Source: Pseudacidovorax sp. NFM-22
GTDB taxonomy: Bacteria > Pseudomonadota > Gammaproteobacteria > Burkholderiales > Burkholderiaceae_C
Assembly (NCBI RefSeq): GCF_021401245.1
Contig: NZ_JACBFY010000002.1
Span: forward strand, 310,001 to 374,000
Length of the DNA stretch: 64,000 nucleotides
Direction of reading: 5' to 3'
The notes under the pieces were generated by a model. That model searched no databases. It was not told where the DNA came from and worked only from the letters and a program-made list of their open reading frames with translations. This document shows positions 29,766-38,997 of the stretch, piece by piece. The position numbers were made by a program, and so were the translations under genes. Positions within the stretch are counted from its first letter, which is position 1, and the number at the start of each line of letters is the position of its first letter.

Positions 29766-30926
29766 TCAGGGCGCCGGTGCGGACGCCAGCGCCGCCACCC
29801 TGGCCTCGTGCGTCGGCAGGCGCCCGATGCGCTCGACCTCGGCATGGAAGCGCGCCCAGTCCCCGTTGCAGCGCGCGAAGAGCTGCTCGAACTGCGGCAC
29901 CAGCTGGTCGTAGGCCGCCTGCGCGCCGAAGGTCGCGTTGTTGGCCCGCGCCACCCAGGCGTCGTAGGCGCCCTGGCGGCCGTCGGCCGGCCAGCCGGCA
30001 CGCAGCTGCGCATAGCGCTCGCGGAATTCGCGCATGGCGGTCTGCTTCATCGCCTCGACCCGGGCCCAGTCGCCCGCCTTGGCGGCCGGCGAGCCGTAGG
30101 CGCGCGCCAGCGCCTCGCGCGTGGCCAGCATCAGCGCCTGCATCTGGCGCCGGCGCTGGTCGAAGCGGGCATAGGCCTCGCGCGCCGGCTCGTCCGCCTC
30201 GTCGCGCAGCCACTGGGCGCTGCCCAGGCGCTCGACCGCCGTGGCGTAGGACTCGTTGAACACCGTGTCGCCCGAGACATAGAAGCGCTGGTGCGCCAGC
30301 TCGTGGAAGACGATGCGTGCCAGCTCGCCGTCCGGATAGCCGATGAAGGTCGACAGCAGGGGATCGCCGCCCAGCCAGTTGAGCCAGCCCAGCGTCGAAT
30401 AGGCGGGCACCGGGTAGACGGCCGCCTCCAGGCCCTCGGCCCGCTGGCGCGCCGCCTCTGCCTGGGCCTCGGCCTCGTCGTAGTAGCCGCGGTAGCCCAC
30501 GCAGCCGGCCACCGGGTAGCACCAGGTCTTGAGCTGCAGCGAATAGGCCGGCGCCGCCACCACGTTCCAGACGGCGGCGGCGCGGTGCAGGTCGGCATAG
30601 GCCGTGTAGCTGCGGTTGTCGGGCAGCGCCAGCCGGTCGCTGGCATAGCGGCGGATGTGCTGGGCCAGCGTGAGCTTGCGGCGCAGTCCTTCGGAGAGCG
30701 TGGCGTCCTGCAATACCTCGGGCACGGGGCGCGCCGCATGCAGGATGGCCAGGTGGCCCCCCACCGATTGCGCGTAGTAGCCCAGCGGGCCGCAGCCGGC
30801 GAGCAGCAGCGACGCCACGGCCCCGCCGGTGGCCAACACCAGGCGCCAACGCCTCGGCCGCGCCGGCGTCCCTGCAACATCGCCCGGGGTGCGCACGCCA
30901 TCCGGGCCGGCAGAGGGCCTGCTCAC
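29766..30926 (-). CDS. Putative lipoprotein zinc aminopeptidase (PF10023-like)
   Basis: 386 residues. The start chosen is GTG 30926, because GTGA overlaps the stop of the upstream molybdopterin gene. A Pro/Arg-rich N-terminus leads to a hydrophobic stretch ending in the lipobox LLAGC (about residue 45), so it should be a lipoprotein. The Zn-protease motif RIVFHELAHQRFYVSGD (HExxH at about 210) and the downstream FNESYATAVE (third ligand Glu) match the putative aminopeptidase family of proteobacteria. Other landmarks are YSTLGWLNWLGGDPLLSTFI and KTWCYPVAGCVGYRGYY. Substrate unknown; coupling to the oxidoreductase gene may be incidental. Confidence 0.85.
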   Translation of the reverse strand: MSRPSAGPDGVRTPGDVAGTPARPRRWRLVLATGGAVASLLLAGCGPLGYYAQSVGGHLAILHAARPVPEVLQDATLSEGLRRKLTLAQHIRRYASDRLALPDNRSYTAYADLHRAAAVWNVVAAPAYSLQLKTWCYPVAGCVGYRGYYDEAEAQAEAARQRAEGLEAAVYPVPAYSTLGWLNWLGGDPLLSTFIGYPDGELARIVFHELAHQRFYVSGDTVFNESYATAVERLGSAQWLRDEADEPAREAYARFDQRRRQMQALMLATREALARAYGSPAAKAGDWARVEAMKQTAMREFRERYAQLRAGWPADGRQGAYDAWVARANNATFGAQAAYDQLVPQFEQLFARCNGDWARFHAEVERIGRLPTHEARVAALASAPAP

Positions 30927-32995
30927 GCCGCCACGGCCTCCACCTGCACCAGGCAGTCGTAGAAGGTGGGGCCGCGGCCCAGGTCGGTCAGGCGCTGGCT
31001 GGTCAGTTCGTTGACGTTGGTGCCGTCCGCGCCCAGCTTGCGCCACCAGATGCCCAGGCCGTTGACCACGCCCGGCCGGGCACGGCGCGAGACCTCGGCG
31101 CGGCAGCGGTGCTCGCCGCGGGCGTTGAACACCCGCACCATGGCACCGTCGGCGATGCCGCGCGCTGCGGCATCGTCGGCATGGATTTCCACCAGCGGCT
31201 CGCCTTCCATGGACCGCAGGCTGGTCACGTTGACGAAGGTGGAGTTGAGGAAGTTGCGCGCCGGCGGCGAGATCATGGCCAGCGGATAGTCGGCCGAGCT
31301 GCCCGCAGACTCGTAGTTGGGCAGGTGGTCCGGCAGCCCGTCCAGGCCCTGCGCGGCCAGCCGGGCGCTGAAGAACTCGCACTTGCCCGAGGGCGTGGGA
31401 AAGCCGCCCTCGGCGAAGGGCGCATCGGGCAGCGGAAGGGTGGCGAAGCCGTCGCGCTCCAGCGCCGCCCAGTCGATGGCCTCGGGGCGGAAGGCCTGGC
31501 GGCAGAGCGTTTCGTCGTCGTCGGCAAAGCAGGGCTCGTCGAAACCCATGCGGCGCGCCAGCTCGCGGAACACCCAGGCATTGCTGCGCGCCTGGCCGCG
31601 CGGCGCGACGGCGGGGCGGTTGAGCATCACGTCGGTATGGCCGTAGCTGAAGTGGATGTCCCAGTGCTCCAGCTGCGTGGTGGCGGGCAGCAGGTAGTCG
31701 GCGTGGTCGGCGGTGTCGGTCTGGAACTGCTCCAGCACCACGGTGAACAGGTCCTTGCGCGCGAAGCCCGCGGCCACCTTGGCCGACTCGGGCGCCACCG
31801 CCACCGGGTTGCTGTTGTAGACCACCACCGCCTTCACCGCGGGGCCGCCGGCCAGGGCCGTGGCATCGCCGGTCAGCACGTCGCCGATGCTGCTCATGTT
31901 GAGCGTGCGGGGCTGGCGGCCGGCCAGCAGGTCGGGGCGGTGCAGCGTGGCGCGGTCCGCCGGAAACTGGCCGGAGGCACTGAGCAGCAGCCCGCCCGCG
32001 CGGTGCCGCCAGGCACCGACCAGCGCCGGCAGGCAGGCCACGGCCCGCGCCGCATTGCCGCCGCCGCGCACGCGCTGCATGCCGTAGTTCAGGCGGATGG
32101 CCGCCGGCTTGGTCGTGCCGTAGTCCCGCGCGAGGGCCTCGATCTGCGCCACCGGCACACCGCACACGGCGGCCGCGCGCGCGGGTGGCCATTGCAGGGC
32201 GCGCTCGCGCAACTGTTCCCAGCCCAGGGTGTGACGGGCGATGTAGTCGTGGTCCAGCCAGTCGTGCACGATCAGCTCATGCATCAGCGCCAGTGCCAGG
32301 GCGCCGTCGGTGCCCGGCAGCAGGGCGATGTGCTCGTCGCACTTGTCGGCCGTCTCGGTGCGCCGCGGGTCGATGCAGACCAGCCGCGCGCCGGCCCGCT
32401 TGGCGGCCTGCGCATGGCGCCAGAAATGCAGGTTGCTGGCGATGGCGTTGCTGCCCCAGATGAGGATCAGCTTGGACTCCGCGAAATGCTCGATGCGCAT
32501 ACCCACCTTGCCGCCCAGCGTGTAGCCCAGGCCTTCGCCGCCGGCGGTGGAGCAGATGGTGCGGTCCAGCAGCGAGGCGCCCAGCTTGTGGAAGAAGCGC
32601 CGGTCCATCGATTCGCCCTGCACCAGGCCCATGGTGCCGGCGTAGCTGTAGGGCAGGATGGCCTGCGGCTCATCGGCGGCGATGGTCTTCAGGCGGGCGG
32701 CGATGTCGTCCAGCGCCTCGTCCCAGCTCACCGGCTCGAAGCGGCCCTCGCCCTTGCGGCCGACGCGGCGCAGCGGCTGGGTCAGCCGCTCCGGGTGCGC
32801 ATTGCGCTCCAGGTAGCGCGACACCTTGGTGCACAGCACGCCGCCGGTGTGGCGGTGCGCCGGGTTGCCCTGCAGCTTGATGGCAACGCCGTCCTGCACC
32901 GTCGTGACCAGGCCGCAGGTATCGGGGCAGTCGTGCGGGCAGGCGCCGAGGACGGTGTGCGTGTCGGGGGTGGGCATAGCGGCAGTCATGGTCAT
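30923..32995 (-). CDS. Molybdopterin-dependent oxidoreductase (DMSO reductase superfamily)
   Basis: 690 residues from ATG 32995; an ATG 6 nt downstream is equally possible. The N-terminal 4Fe-4S motif GACPHDCPDTCG...VLCTK (about residues 13-50) is intact. Then follow WDEALDDIAARLKTI, the cofactor-binding GSNAIASNLHFWRHAQ (about 175) and the C-terminal molydopterin-binding GPTFYDCLVQVE. No Tat signal is visible, so the enzyme is probably cytoplasmic, like assimilatory or formate dehydrogenase-like single-subunit members. No partner subunit, chaperone or molybdenum cofactor gene lies nearby. The substrate cannot be deduced. Confidence 0.93.
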   Translation of the reverse strand: MTMTAAMPTPDTHTVLGACPHDCPDTCGLVTTVQDGVAIKLQGNPAHRHTGGVLCTKVSRYLERNAHPERLTQPLRRVGRKGEGRFEPVSWDEALDDIAARLKTIAADEPQAILPYSYAGTMGLVQGESMDRRFFHKLGASLLDRTICSTAGGEGLGYTLGGKVGMRIEHFAESKLILIWGSNAIASNLHFWRHAQAAKRAGARLVCIDPRRTETADKCDEHIALLPGTDGALALALMHELIVHDWLDHDYIARHTLGWEQLRERALQWPPARAAAVCGVPVAQIEALARDYGTTKPAAIRLNYGMQRVRGGGNAARAVACLPALVGAWRHRAGGLLLSASGQFPADRATLHRPDLLAGRQPRTLNMSSIGDVLTGDATALAGGPAVKAVVVYNSNPVAVAPESAKVAAGFARKDLFTVVLEQFQTDTADHADYLLPATTQLEHWDIHFSYGHTDVMLNRPAVAPRGQARSNAWVFRELARRMGFDEPCFADDDETLCRQAFRPEAIDWAALERDGFATLPLPDAPFAEGGFPTPSGKCEFFSARLAAQGLDGLPDHLPNYESAGSSADYPLAMISPPARNFLNSTFVNVTSLRSMEGEPLVEIHADDAAARGIADGAMVRVFNARGEHRCRAEVSRRARPGVVNGLGIWWRKLGADGTNVNELTSQRLTDLGRGPTFYDCLVQVEAVAA

Positions 32996-33074
32996 CGCGG
33001 GGTCGTCGGCGGCACGGGGCACATGGGAAGGGCGAGTCTAGGAGTGCATGGCGCGCCGCGCCATCGCGTTTTGT

Positions 33075-34328
33075 TCATCTCAGCATCAACGTGACGGCAT
33101 GGATCGCCACGCCCACCAGCCCGCCCACGACCGTGCCGTTGATGCGGATGAACTGCAGGTCGCGGCCCACGTGCTGCTCCAGCTCGGCCACGAGCTCGTC
33201 GGTGTCCCAGGCCGCCACGCGCTCTTCGATGTAGCGGCGGATGTCCTCGCGCCAGCGTTCGATGGCGGCGGGTGCCGCCTGTTCCAGTTGTTCGTTGAGC
33301 CAGGCGCGCATGGCGGCATCGGACGCCAGCCGCTCGCCCAGCGACGCCGCCAGGCGGGCGATGCGCTGGCCGATGGCCGAATCGGGCCGCGCCAGGTCGG
33401 CCTGCAGCCAGTCGCGCAGCTGCTGCCACAGGCCGTCGAGGTAGTTCCGCAGTCCGTCATGGGCCAGCAGTTCGTCACGCAGCCGCTCGCCGCGGGCGAC
33501 GAAGGCCGGGTCCTGCTGCAGGCGCTGGACGAAGCCCTGCATATAGGCGTCGAAGCGCTGGCGCAGCGGATGGGCCGGGTCGGCCGCCGTCTCGCCCAGC
33601 GCCCGCGCGATGCTGGCCACCAGCTTGCGCGTGGCCAGGCGCGCGGCGACCTGGTCCAGGCCGACGTAGCGCAGGGCCTTGACCTCCTGCGCGATGGATT
33701 CGGTGAGCTGGTCCTGCAGCGCCTCGTCGTCCAGCCACTGCGCGGCGTGGCCCAGCACCGCATCGAGCATGGCCTGGTGCCGGCCTTCGGCCGTCAGCGT
33801 CTCCAGCACCTGACCGGCCATGCGGGAGAAGTCCAGCTGACGCAGCCCGGCCGCCGCGGCGCGGCCGAGGAAGTCGCGCAGCCGCTGGTCGTCGACGGCC
33901 GCCAGCACCTGGCCGGCCGCCGCCACGCCCAGGCGGCCCAGCCGTTCGGCCTGCGCGGGGCGCGACAGCCACGCGGCCAGCCGACCGGCCGCGTCGAAGG
34001 CGCGCAGCTTGGCCAGCACCTGCGCCGTGCCCAGGAAGTTGTCGCAGAAAAAACGCGCCAGGTTGGCGCCCAGCCGCGCCTTGCTGCGCGGCAGGATGGC
34101 GGTGTGCGGAATCGGCAGGCCCAGCGGATGGCGGAACAGCGCCACCACCGCGAACCAGTCGGCGATCGCGCCCACCATGGCCGCCTCGGCGAAGGCCGCC
34201 AGCCAGCCCCAGCCGGCATGGCCGCCGTGCCCTTCCTGCCAGGTGGCCAGCGCATACAGCAGCGCGGCGCCGACCAGCAGCGCCAGCGCCATCCGCTTCA
34301 TCGGGCCGGGGCCCGTCGCCACGGCCAT
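33075..34328 (-). CDS. DUF445 family membrane-associated protein
   Basis: 417 residues from ATG 34328; MKRMALAL at 34301 is an alternative start nearer the first membrane segment. The N-terminus has MALALLVGAALLYALATW, then the DUF445 signature AAMVGAIADWFAVVALFRHPLG and IPHTAILPRSKARLGANLARFF. The long middle is helical, and the C-terminus ends in a second hydrophobic segment (INGTVVGGLVGVAIHAVTLM). The family is widespread, membrane-anchored and of unknown function. The gene begins 10 nt after the argE-like stop on the same strand, suggesting co-transcription. Confidence 0.9.
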   Translation of the reverse strand: MAVATGPGPMKRMALALLVGAALLYALATWQEGHGGHAGWGWLAAFAEAAMVGAIADWFAVVALFRHPLGLPIPHTAILPRSKARLGANLARFFCDNFLGTAQVLAKLRAFDAAGRLAAWLSRPAQAERLGRLGVAAAGQVLAAVDDQRLRDFLGRAAAAGLRQLDFSRMAGQVLETLTAEGRHQAMLDAVLGHAAQWLDDEALQDQLTESIAQEVKALRYVGLDQVAARLATRKLVASIARALGETAADPAHPLRQRFDAYMQGFVQRLQQDPAFVARGERLRDELLAHDGLRNYLDGLWQQLRDWLQADLARPDSAIGQRIARLAASLGERLASDAAMRAWLNEQLEQAAPAAIERWREDIRRYIEERVAAWDTDELVAELEQHVGRDLQFIRINGTVVGGLVGVAIHAVTLMLR

Positions 34329-34338
34329 GGAAAAGGCG

Positions 34339-35520
34339 TCAGCCGATCTCGGCGCTGTCGGCCAGGCCGTGCATGAAGGCCTCGCAGCGCGCCAGCTGCG
34401 CCAGCGTCACGTACTCGTCGGGCTGGTGCGCCTGCTGGATGCTGCCGGGGCCGCAGACCACGGTGGGAATGCCCGCGTTCTTGAACAGGCCTGCCTCGGT
34501 GCCGAAGGCGACCAGCGTCGTGCCGGCCTCGCCCGCCAAGCGCTGCGCCAGCCGGGTGACCGGGTCGTCGCGGTCGCCGAGGAAGGACGGGATTTCGCAG
34601 ATGGTCTCGAAGCGGAAGCCCGCATCGGGCGCCACGCGCTGCATGCCGGGCTCCAGGCCGCGCGCATAGTCGACCACCTGCTGCTGCATGGCTCGGGCAT
34701 CGGCCGTGGGCAGGTCGCGGAATTCATAGCGGAACTCGGCGTCGCGCGGCACCACGTTGTCGGCGATGCCGCCGTGGAACTGGCCCACGCTGGCGGTGGA
34801 AAAGGGCACGTCGAAGCCGTCGTAGCGCGGCTCCTCGCGCTCGAAGGCCTCGGCCATGTCGCGCACCTTGCCTACCACCCGCGCCGCCATCTCGATGGCA
34901 TTGACCGAATGCGGCGTGAGGGAGGAATGCGCCTCCTTGCCGCGCACGCAGCAGCGGTAGCGCCACACGCCCTTGTGCGCGATGGCGGGCACCATCGACG
35001 TCGGCTCGCCCACGATGCAGGCAAGAGGCTTGACGCCGGCATCGCGCATGTCCGCGATGAGTTCGCGCACGCCGAAGCAGCCGATCTCCTCCTCGTAGCT
35101 GAAGGCGAAGTGCACCGCGAAGGGCGCGTTGCCGGCCAGGATGCGCTCGGCATTCGCCAATGCGATGGCGATGAAGCTCTTCATGTCGGCCGAGCCGCGC
35201 CCGAAGAGCGACAGGCCTTCGGGACCGTCCTGCACGACGGCAGACAGCGGATCGACCGTCCAGGCCTGGCCCTCCCACGGCACGGTGTCGGTGTGGCCAG
35301 AGACGATCACGCCGGCCGGCTTGCCCTCGCCCAGCGTGGCGAACAGGTTGGCCTTGGTGCGCTCGGCATTCCAGGTCAGCCGGCTCTTCACGCCCAGGCC
35401 GGCCAGGTGATCGCGCGCGAACTCGATCAGTTCGAGGTTGCTGCGGTCGCTGATGGTGTTCATCCGCACCAGCGCCTGGGCGAAGGCCAGCGCGCGGTCG
35501 GAAAGCGGGAGTTGGCTCAT
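34339..35520 (-). CDS. argE: Acetylornithine deacetylase (ArgE-like M20 peptidase)
   Basis: 393 residues. A two-Zn M20A hydrolase with VIVSGHTDTVPWEGQ (His ligand and Asp, about residue 72), LFGRGSADMKSFIAIAL (Asp ligand, about 105), FSYEEEIGCFGVRELI (catalytic Glu pair, about 140), VGEPTSMVPAIAHKG (about 170) and a late IQQAHQPDEYV His ligand. It removes acetate from N-acetylornithine in arginine biosynthesis. Many betaproteobacteria use ArgJ instead, so related amide substrates remain possible. It is divergent from the hippurate hydrolase-like gene at 35674. Confidence 0.92.
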   Translation of the reverse strand: MSQLPLSDRALAFAQALVRMNTISDRSNLELIEFARDHLAGLGVKSRLTWNAERTKANLFATLGEGKPAGVIVSGHTDTVPWEGQAWTVDPLSAVVQDGPEGLSLFGRGSADMKSFIAIALANAERILAGNAPFAVHFAFSYEEEIGCFGVRELIADMRDAGVKPLACIVGEPTSMVPAIAHKGVWRYRCCVRGKEAHSSLTPHSVNAIEMAARVVGKVRDMAEAFEREEPRYDGFDVPFSTASVGQFHGGIADNVVPRDAEFRYEFRDLPTADARAMQQQVVDYARGLEPGMQRVAPDAGFRFETICEIPSFLGDRDDPVTRLAQRLAGEAGTTLVAFGTEAGLFKNAGIPTVVCGPGSIQQAHQPDEYVTLAQLARCEAFMHGLADSAEIG

Positions 35521-35673
35521 GGGCCCGGATTGTGGCCGCGCCCCCTTGTCCCCATCCCGCCCTGCGGCAAGGCCGGACGGCGGGCTTGCCCCTGCCGCGG
35601 GCATCCGTATTGCTTGCACCGGCATCCCGGGCGTGTCAGCCTGCGCCGGCCTGCCCCCACTAGACTGCCTTCC

Positions 35674-36879
35674 ATGAAGCTCATCGACTCGATCGTCACC
35701 CAGGCGGCCGGGATCGCCGCCATCCGCCGCGACCTGCATGCCCATCCCGAACTGGCCTACGAGGAAGTGCGCACCGCCGATGTCGTGGCGGCCCGCCTCA
35801 CCGAGTGGGGCATTCCGATCCACCGCGGCCTGGGCACCACCGGCGTGGTCGGCATCGTCAAGAACGGCAGCAGCGAGCGCGCCGTGGGCCTGCGGGCCGA
35901 CATGGACGCCCTGCCCATCAACGAACTCAACACCTTCGACCACGCCAGCAAGAACGCCGGCAAGATGCACGCCTGCGGCCACGACGGCCACACCGCCATG
36001 CTGCTGGCAGCGGCCCAGCATCTGGCGAAGAACCGCCACTTCGATGGCACGGTCTACCTGATCTTCCAGCCGGCCGAGGAAGGCGGCGGCGGCGCCAAGC
36101 GCATGATCGACGACGGCCTGTTCGAGAAATTCCCGATGGAAGCGGTCTTCGGCATGCACAACTGGCCCGGCATGGCGGCCGGCCAGTTCGCCGTCAGCCC
36201 CGGGCCCGTCATGGCCTCGGGCAACAAGTTCTACATCACGGTGCGCGGCAAGGGTGGCCATGCCGCCCTGCCCCACACCACCGTCGATCCGGTGCCGGTC
36301 GCCTGCGAGATGGTGCAGGCCTTCCAGACCATCCTGACGCGCAAGATGAAGCCGCTGGACTCGGCCGTCATCTCGGTGACGACGGTGCACGCGGGCGACA
36401 CCAACAACGTCATCCCCAACGACTGCGAGCTGACCGGCACCGTGCGCACCTTCTCGGTCGAGGTGCTGGACATGATCGAGGCGCGCATGCGCAAGATCGC
36501 CGAGCACATCTGCGCCGCGCACGATGCCGAATGCGACTTCGAGTTCGTGCGCTACTACCCGCCCACCATCAACACCGCGCCCGAAGCCGACTTCGCCCGC
36601 CGGGTGATGGCCGGCGTGGTGGGCGAGGCCAACGTGCTGCGCCAGGAGCCGGCCATGACCTCCGAGGACTTCGCCTTCATGCTGCAGGCCAAGCCCGGCG
36701 CCTATGCTTTCATCGGCAACGGCGACGGCAGCCACCGGCCGCACCTGCACGGCGAAGGGCCCTGCATGCTGCACAACCCCAGCTACGACTTCAACGATGA
36801 GCTGATCCCGCTGGGCGCCAGCGTGTGGGTGAAGCTGGCGGAGGAGTTCCTCGCCCAGCCGGCCGCGGCGCAGCCATGA
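35674..36879 (+). CDS. M20D amidohydrolase (hippurate hydrolase-like)
   Basis: 401 residues. Visible M20D motifs are RRDLHAHPELAYEE (about 19), GLRADMDALPI (about 72), MHACGHDGHTAMLLAAA (metal ligands Cys/His, about 100), FQPAEEGGGGAKRMIDDG (catalytic Glu, about 133), MHNWPG (about 162) and the C-terminal MTSEDFAFML with MLHNPSYDFND. Family members cleave N-acyl amino acids such as hippurate, N-acetyl-diaminopimelate or IAA conjugates. The stop overlaps the ATG of the DUF2817 gene (ATGATG context), so the two are coupled. The real acyl-amino acid substrate is unknown. Confidence 0.92.
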   Translation: MKLIDSIVTQAAGIAAIRRDLHAHPELAYEEVRTADVVAARLTEWGIPIHRGLGTTGVVGIVKNGSSERAVGLRADMDALPINELNTFDHASKNAGKMHACGHDGHTAMLLAAAQHLAKNRHFDGTVYLIFQPAEEGGGGAKRMIDDGLFEKFPMEAVFGMHNWPGMAAGQFAVSPGPVMASGNKFYITVRGKGGHAALPHTTVDPVPVACEMVQAFQTILTRKMKPLDSAVISVTTVHAGDTNNVIPNDCELTGTVRTFSVEVLDMIEARMRKIAEHICAAHDAECDFEFVRYYPPTINTAPEADFARRVMAGVVGEANVLRQEPAMTSEDFAFMLQAKPGAYAFIGNGDGSHRPHLHGEGPCMLHNPSYDFNDELIPLGASVWVKLAEEFLAQPAAAQP

Positions 36880-37973
36880 TGGACGCCGCGCAGGCCTTCT
36901 CGCCCAGCTACGCGCTGGCGCGGCAGAAATTCCTGGCGGCCTGCGTGGCGGCCGGCATGCCGGTCGAAAGCCATCCCCTGTCCTTGCGCGGCGCCGACGG
37001 CGAGGCGCTGGCCATGGATGTGGCGCGCGACGGACCAGCCGATGCCGAGCGGGTGCTCATCGTGAGCAGCGCCTGCCATGGCGTGGAAGGCCACTGCGGC
37101 AGCGGCGTGCAGGTGCATGCGCTGCACGACACCGCCTGGCGCAAGGCGGCGCGCGATGCCGGCGTGGCCGTGGTGCACATCCATGCGCTCAATCCGCACG
37201 GCTTCTCGCACGGCCGGCGGGTGACGCAGGAGAACGTCGACCTCAACCGCAACTTCCAGGATTTCGCGGCGCCGCTGCCCGTCAACAAGCCCTATGCCAA
37301 GCTGCACGCGCTGCTGCTGCCGCCGCAGTGGCCACCGGCGCCCCGCGACCAGGAGGCGCTGGAGCACTGGATCGCCAAGCACGGCATGGGCGAATTCCAG
37401 ACCGCCGTCACGCAGGGCCAGTACGCCTTCGCCGATGGCATGTTCTTCGGCGGCCAAGCCCCCACCTGGAGCCAGCGCACGCTGCGGCAGGTGCTGCGAC
37501 AGCACGCCGGGCGGGCCCGTCGAGTGGCCTGGATCGACATCCACACCGGACTGGGGCCCAGCGGCCTGGGCGAGCGCATCTTCGCGGGCCGCAACGACCC
37601 GGCCGCCTACGCCCGCGCCAGCGCCTGGTGGGGTGGCGGTGGCACGACGCCGGTCACCTCCATCTACGACGGCAGTTCGGCCTCGGCCCTGCTCACCGGG
37701 CTGATGTGGAACTCGATCTACGAGGAATGCCCCCAGGCCGAGTTCACCGGCATCGCCATGGAATACGGCACCGAGCCGCTGATGGAGGTGCTCACCGCCA
37801 TGCGCGGCGACCACTGGTTGCATCTGCATCCCGAGGCCGCGCCGGAGCTGGCCCAGTCGATCCACCAGCGCATGCGGGCGGCCTTCTACACCGACACCGA
37901 GGCGTGGAAGCAGCGCATCGTGGCGCAGGCGCGCGAGGCGCTGTTCCAGGCAGCCGAAGGGCTGCGCGGCTGA
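36876..37973 (+). CDS. DUF2817 (M14-like carboxypeptidase fold) protein
   Basis: 365 residues from ATG 36876, which overlaps the stop of the M20 gene. Landmarks are VLIVSSACHGVEGHCGSGVQ (first metal-binding His/Glu, about residue 55), IHALNPHGFSHGRRVTQENVDLNRNF (about 105) and WIDIHTGLGPSGLGERIF (His ligand, about 220). MEYGTEPLMEV (Glu, about 300) would be the general base. The pattern follows zinc carboxypeptidases of the M14 clan, in which DUF2817 is placed. No signal peptide, so cytoplasmic. Coupling to an M20 amidohydrolase suggests the two process one amide or peptide substrate in turn. Confidence 0.88.
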   Translation: MMDAAQAFSPSYALARQKFLAACVAAGMPVESHPLSLRGADGEALAMDVARDGPADAERVLIVSSACHGVEGHCGSGVQVHALHDTAWRKAARDAGVAVVHIHALNPHGFSHGRRVTQENVDLNRNFQDFAAPLPVNKPYAKLHALLLPPQWPPAPRDQEALEHWIAKHGMGEFQTAVTQGQYAFADGMFFGGQAPTWSQRTLRQVLRQHAGRARRVAWIDIHTGLGPSGLGERIFAGRNDPAAYARASAWWGGGGTTPVTSIYDGSSASALLTGLMWNSIYEECPQAEFTGIAMEYGTEPLMEVLTAMRGDHWLHLHPEAAPELAQSIHQRMRAAFYTDTEAWKQRIVAQAREALFQAAEGLRG

Positions 37974-38044
37974 GCCTGGGTGACGCGGGGGCGTGCAGCC
38001 CTGCACGCGGCAATGCCACAGATGCGGCGGCCCGACGCCGGTGC

Positions 38045-38839
38045 TCAGCCGGCGATGCGCGCGGCGCGGTCGCCGGCAATGACCAGCAGGCCGTCCATGA
38101 TGAGCGACTCCACCAGCTCGAACTCCACCGACATCGACGGCGCCATCTTCCAGCCCGCGCCGCCGGTCATGTAGCAGGCGGGCTCGGCGCCGCAGTGGCG
38201 GCGGACGTGCTGCACCATGCGCTCGACGGCGCCAGCGATGGCATAAGTGCCGCCGCTGGTGAGGGCATCGCTGGTGTTGGTCGGAAACTCGCGCACCTCG
38301 CCGGTGGGCACATGCAGGCCGGCGGTGCCCGACTCCAGCGCGCGCAGCATGATGCCGTGGCCCGGCAGGATCAGGCCGCCGAGGAACTTGCCTTCGGCAT
38401 CGATGGCCTCGACCGTGACCGCGGTGCCCACCATCACCACCACCATCGGTCGCGGCCGGCCGTCGGCCACCTGCGCCAGCATGCGATGGCGGGCGCCGAT
38501 CATGGCCACCCAGCGGTCGGCGCCCAGACGCGTCGGATGGTCGTAGCCGTTGACCATGCCGCACTCGGCCGCGCTCGAGACGACCCAGCGTGGCTCGAAG
38601 TCGAAGCTCTCCTCCACCTGCTCCTCGGTGCGGCGGCGCACCGCGTCGCCCGCGACCACGCAGCCGATCATGGCCTCGGGCCGCAGGGGAAGCGAGGCCC
38701 AGGGCCCTTCGGACAGGCGGTCGATGTGGTCCAGGAACTCGGCCCCCGAGGCCAGCGGCGCGCTGCCTGGCTGGGCCTGGGCGTAGAGCGCCCACTTGAG
38801 CCGCGTGTTGCCGATGTCGAGTGCGAGGAGGGAAGGCAT
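38045..38839 (-). CDS. coaX: Type III pantothenate kinase
   Basis: 264 residues. CoaX phosphorylates pantothenate in the first step of CoA synthesis. Visible are [16 protein letters not shown] at the N-terminus (phosphate-binding ASKHA motif), [15 protein letters not shown] (about 100), [21 protein letters not shown] (about 130), PGHGIML and [17 protein letters not shown] (about 190). The residue before GTA in the second phosphate motif is not the Asp of the textbook pattern, but betaproteobacterial CoaX (Baf-type) varies there. No biotin ligase gene lies beside it in this window. Confidence 0.92.
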   Translation of the reverse strand: MPSLLALDIGNTRLKWALYAQAQPGSAPLASGAEFLDHIDRLSEGPWASLPLRPEAMIGCVVAGDAVRRRTEEQVEESFDFEPRWVVSSAAECGMVNGYDHPTRLGADRWVAMIGARHRMLAQVADGRPRPMVVVMVGTAVTVEAIDAEGKFLGGLILPGHGIMLRALESGTAGLHVPTGEVREFPTNTSDALTSGGTYAIAGAVERMVQHVRRHCGAEPACYMTGGAGWKMAPSMSVEFELVESLIMDGLLVIAGDRAARIAG

Positions 38840-38920
38840 GGGCGGGCATTATTGCCCCGCCGCCTGACCGCGCCCCGGCTTGCGCCGGATCAGGAGGACC
38901 GCACTGCAGCCGTCCTACTA

Positions 38921-38939
38921 GGGAAATCCGGAATTTCCC
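38921..38939. promoter_or_regulatory. Inverted repeat upstream of the Bug protein gene
   Basis: GGGAAAT-N5-ATTTCCC, a perfect 7-bp inverted repeat, ends 58 nt before the ATG at 38998. It is a plausible operator for control of the transporter gene; the binding protein is unknown. Confidence 0.4.
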
Positions 38940-38997
38940 GGACAAGTCCGGTCCCTACCATTCAGGTCCTTTTCACCCTCTGTCGGAGCAGTTTCGA

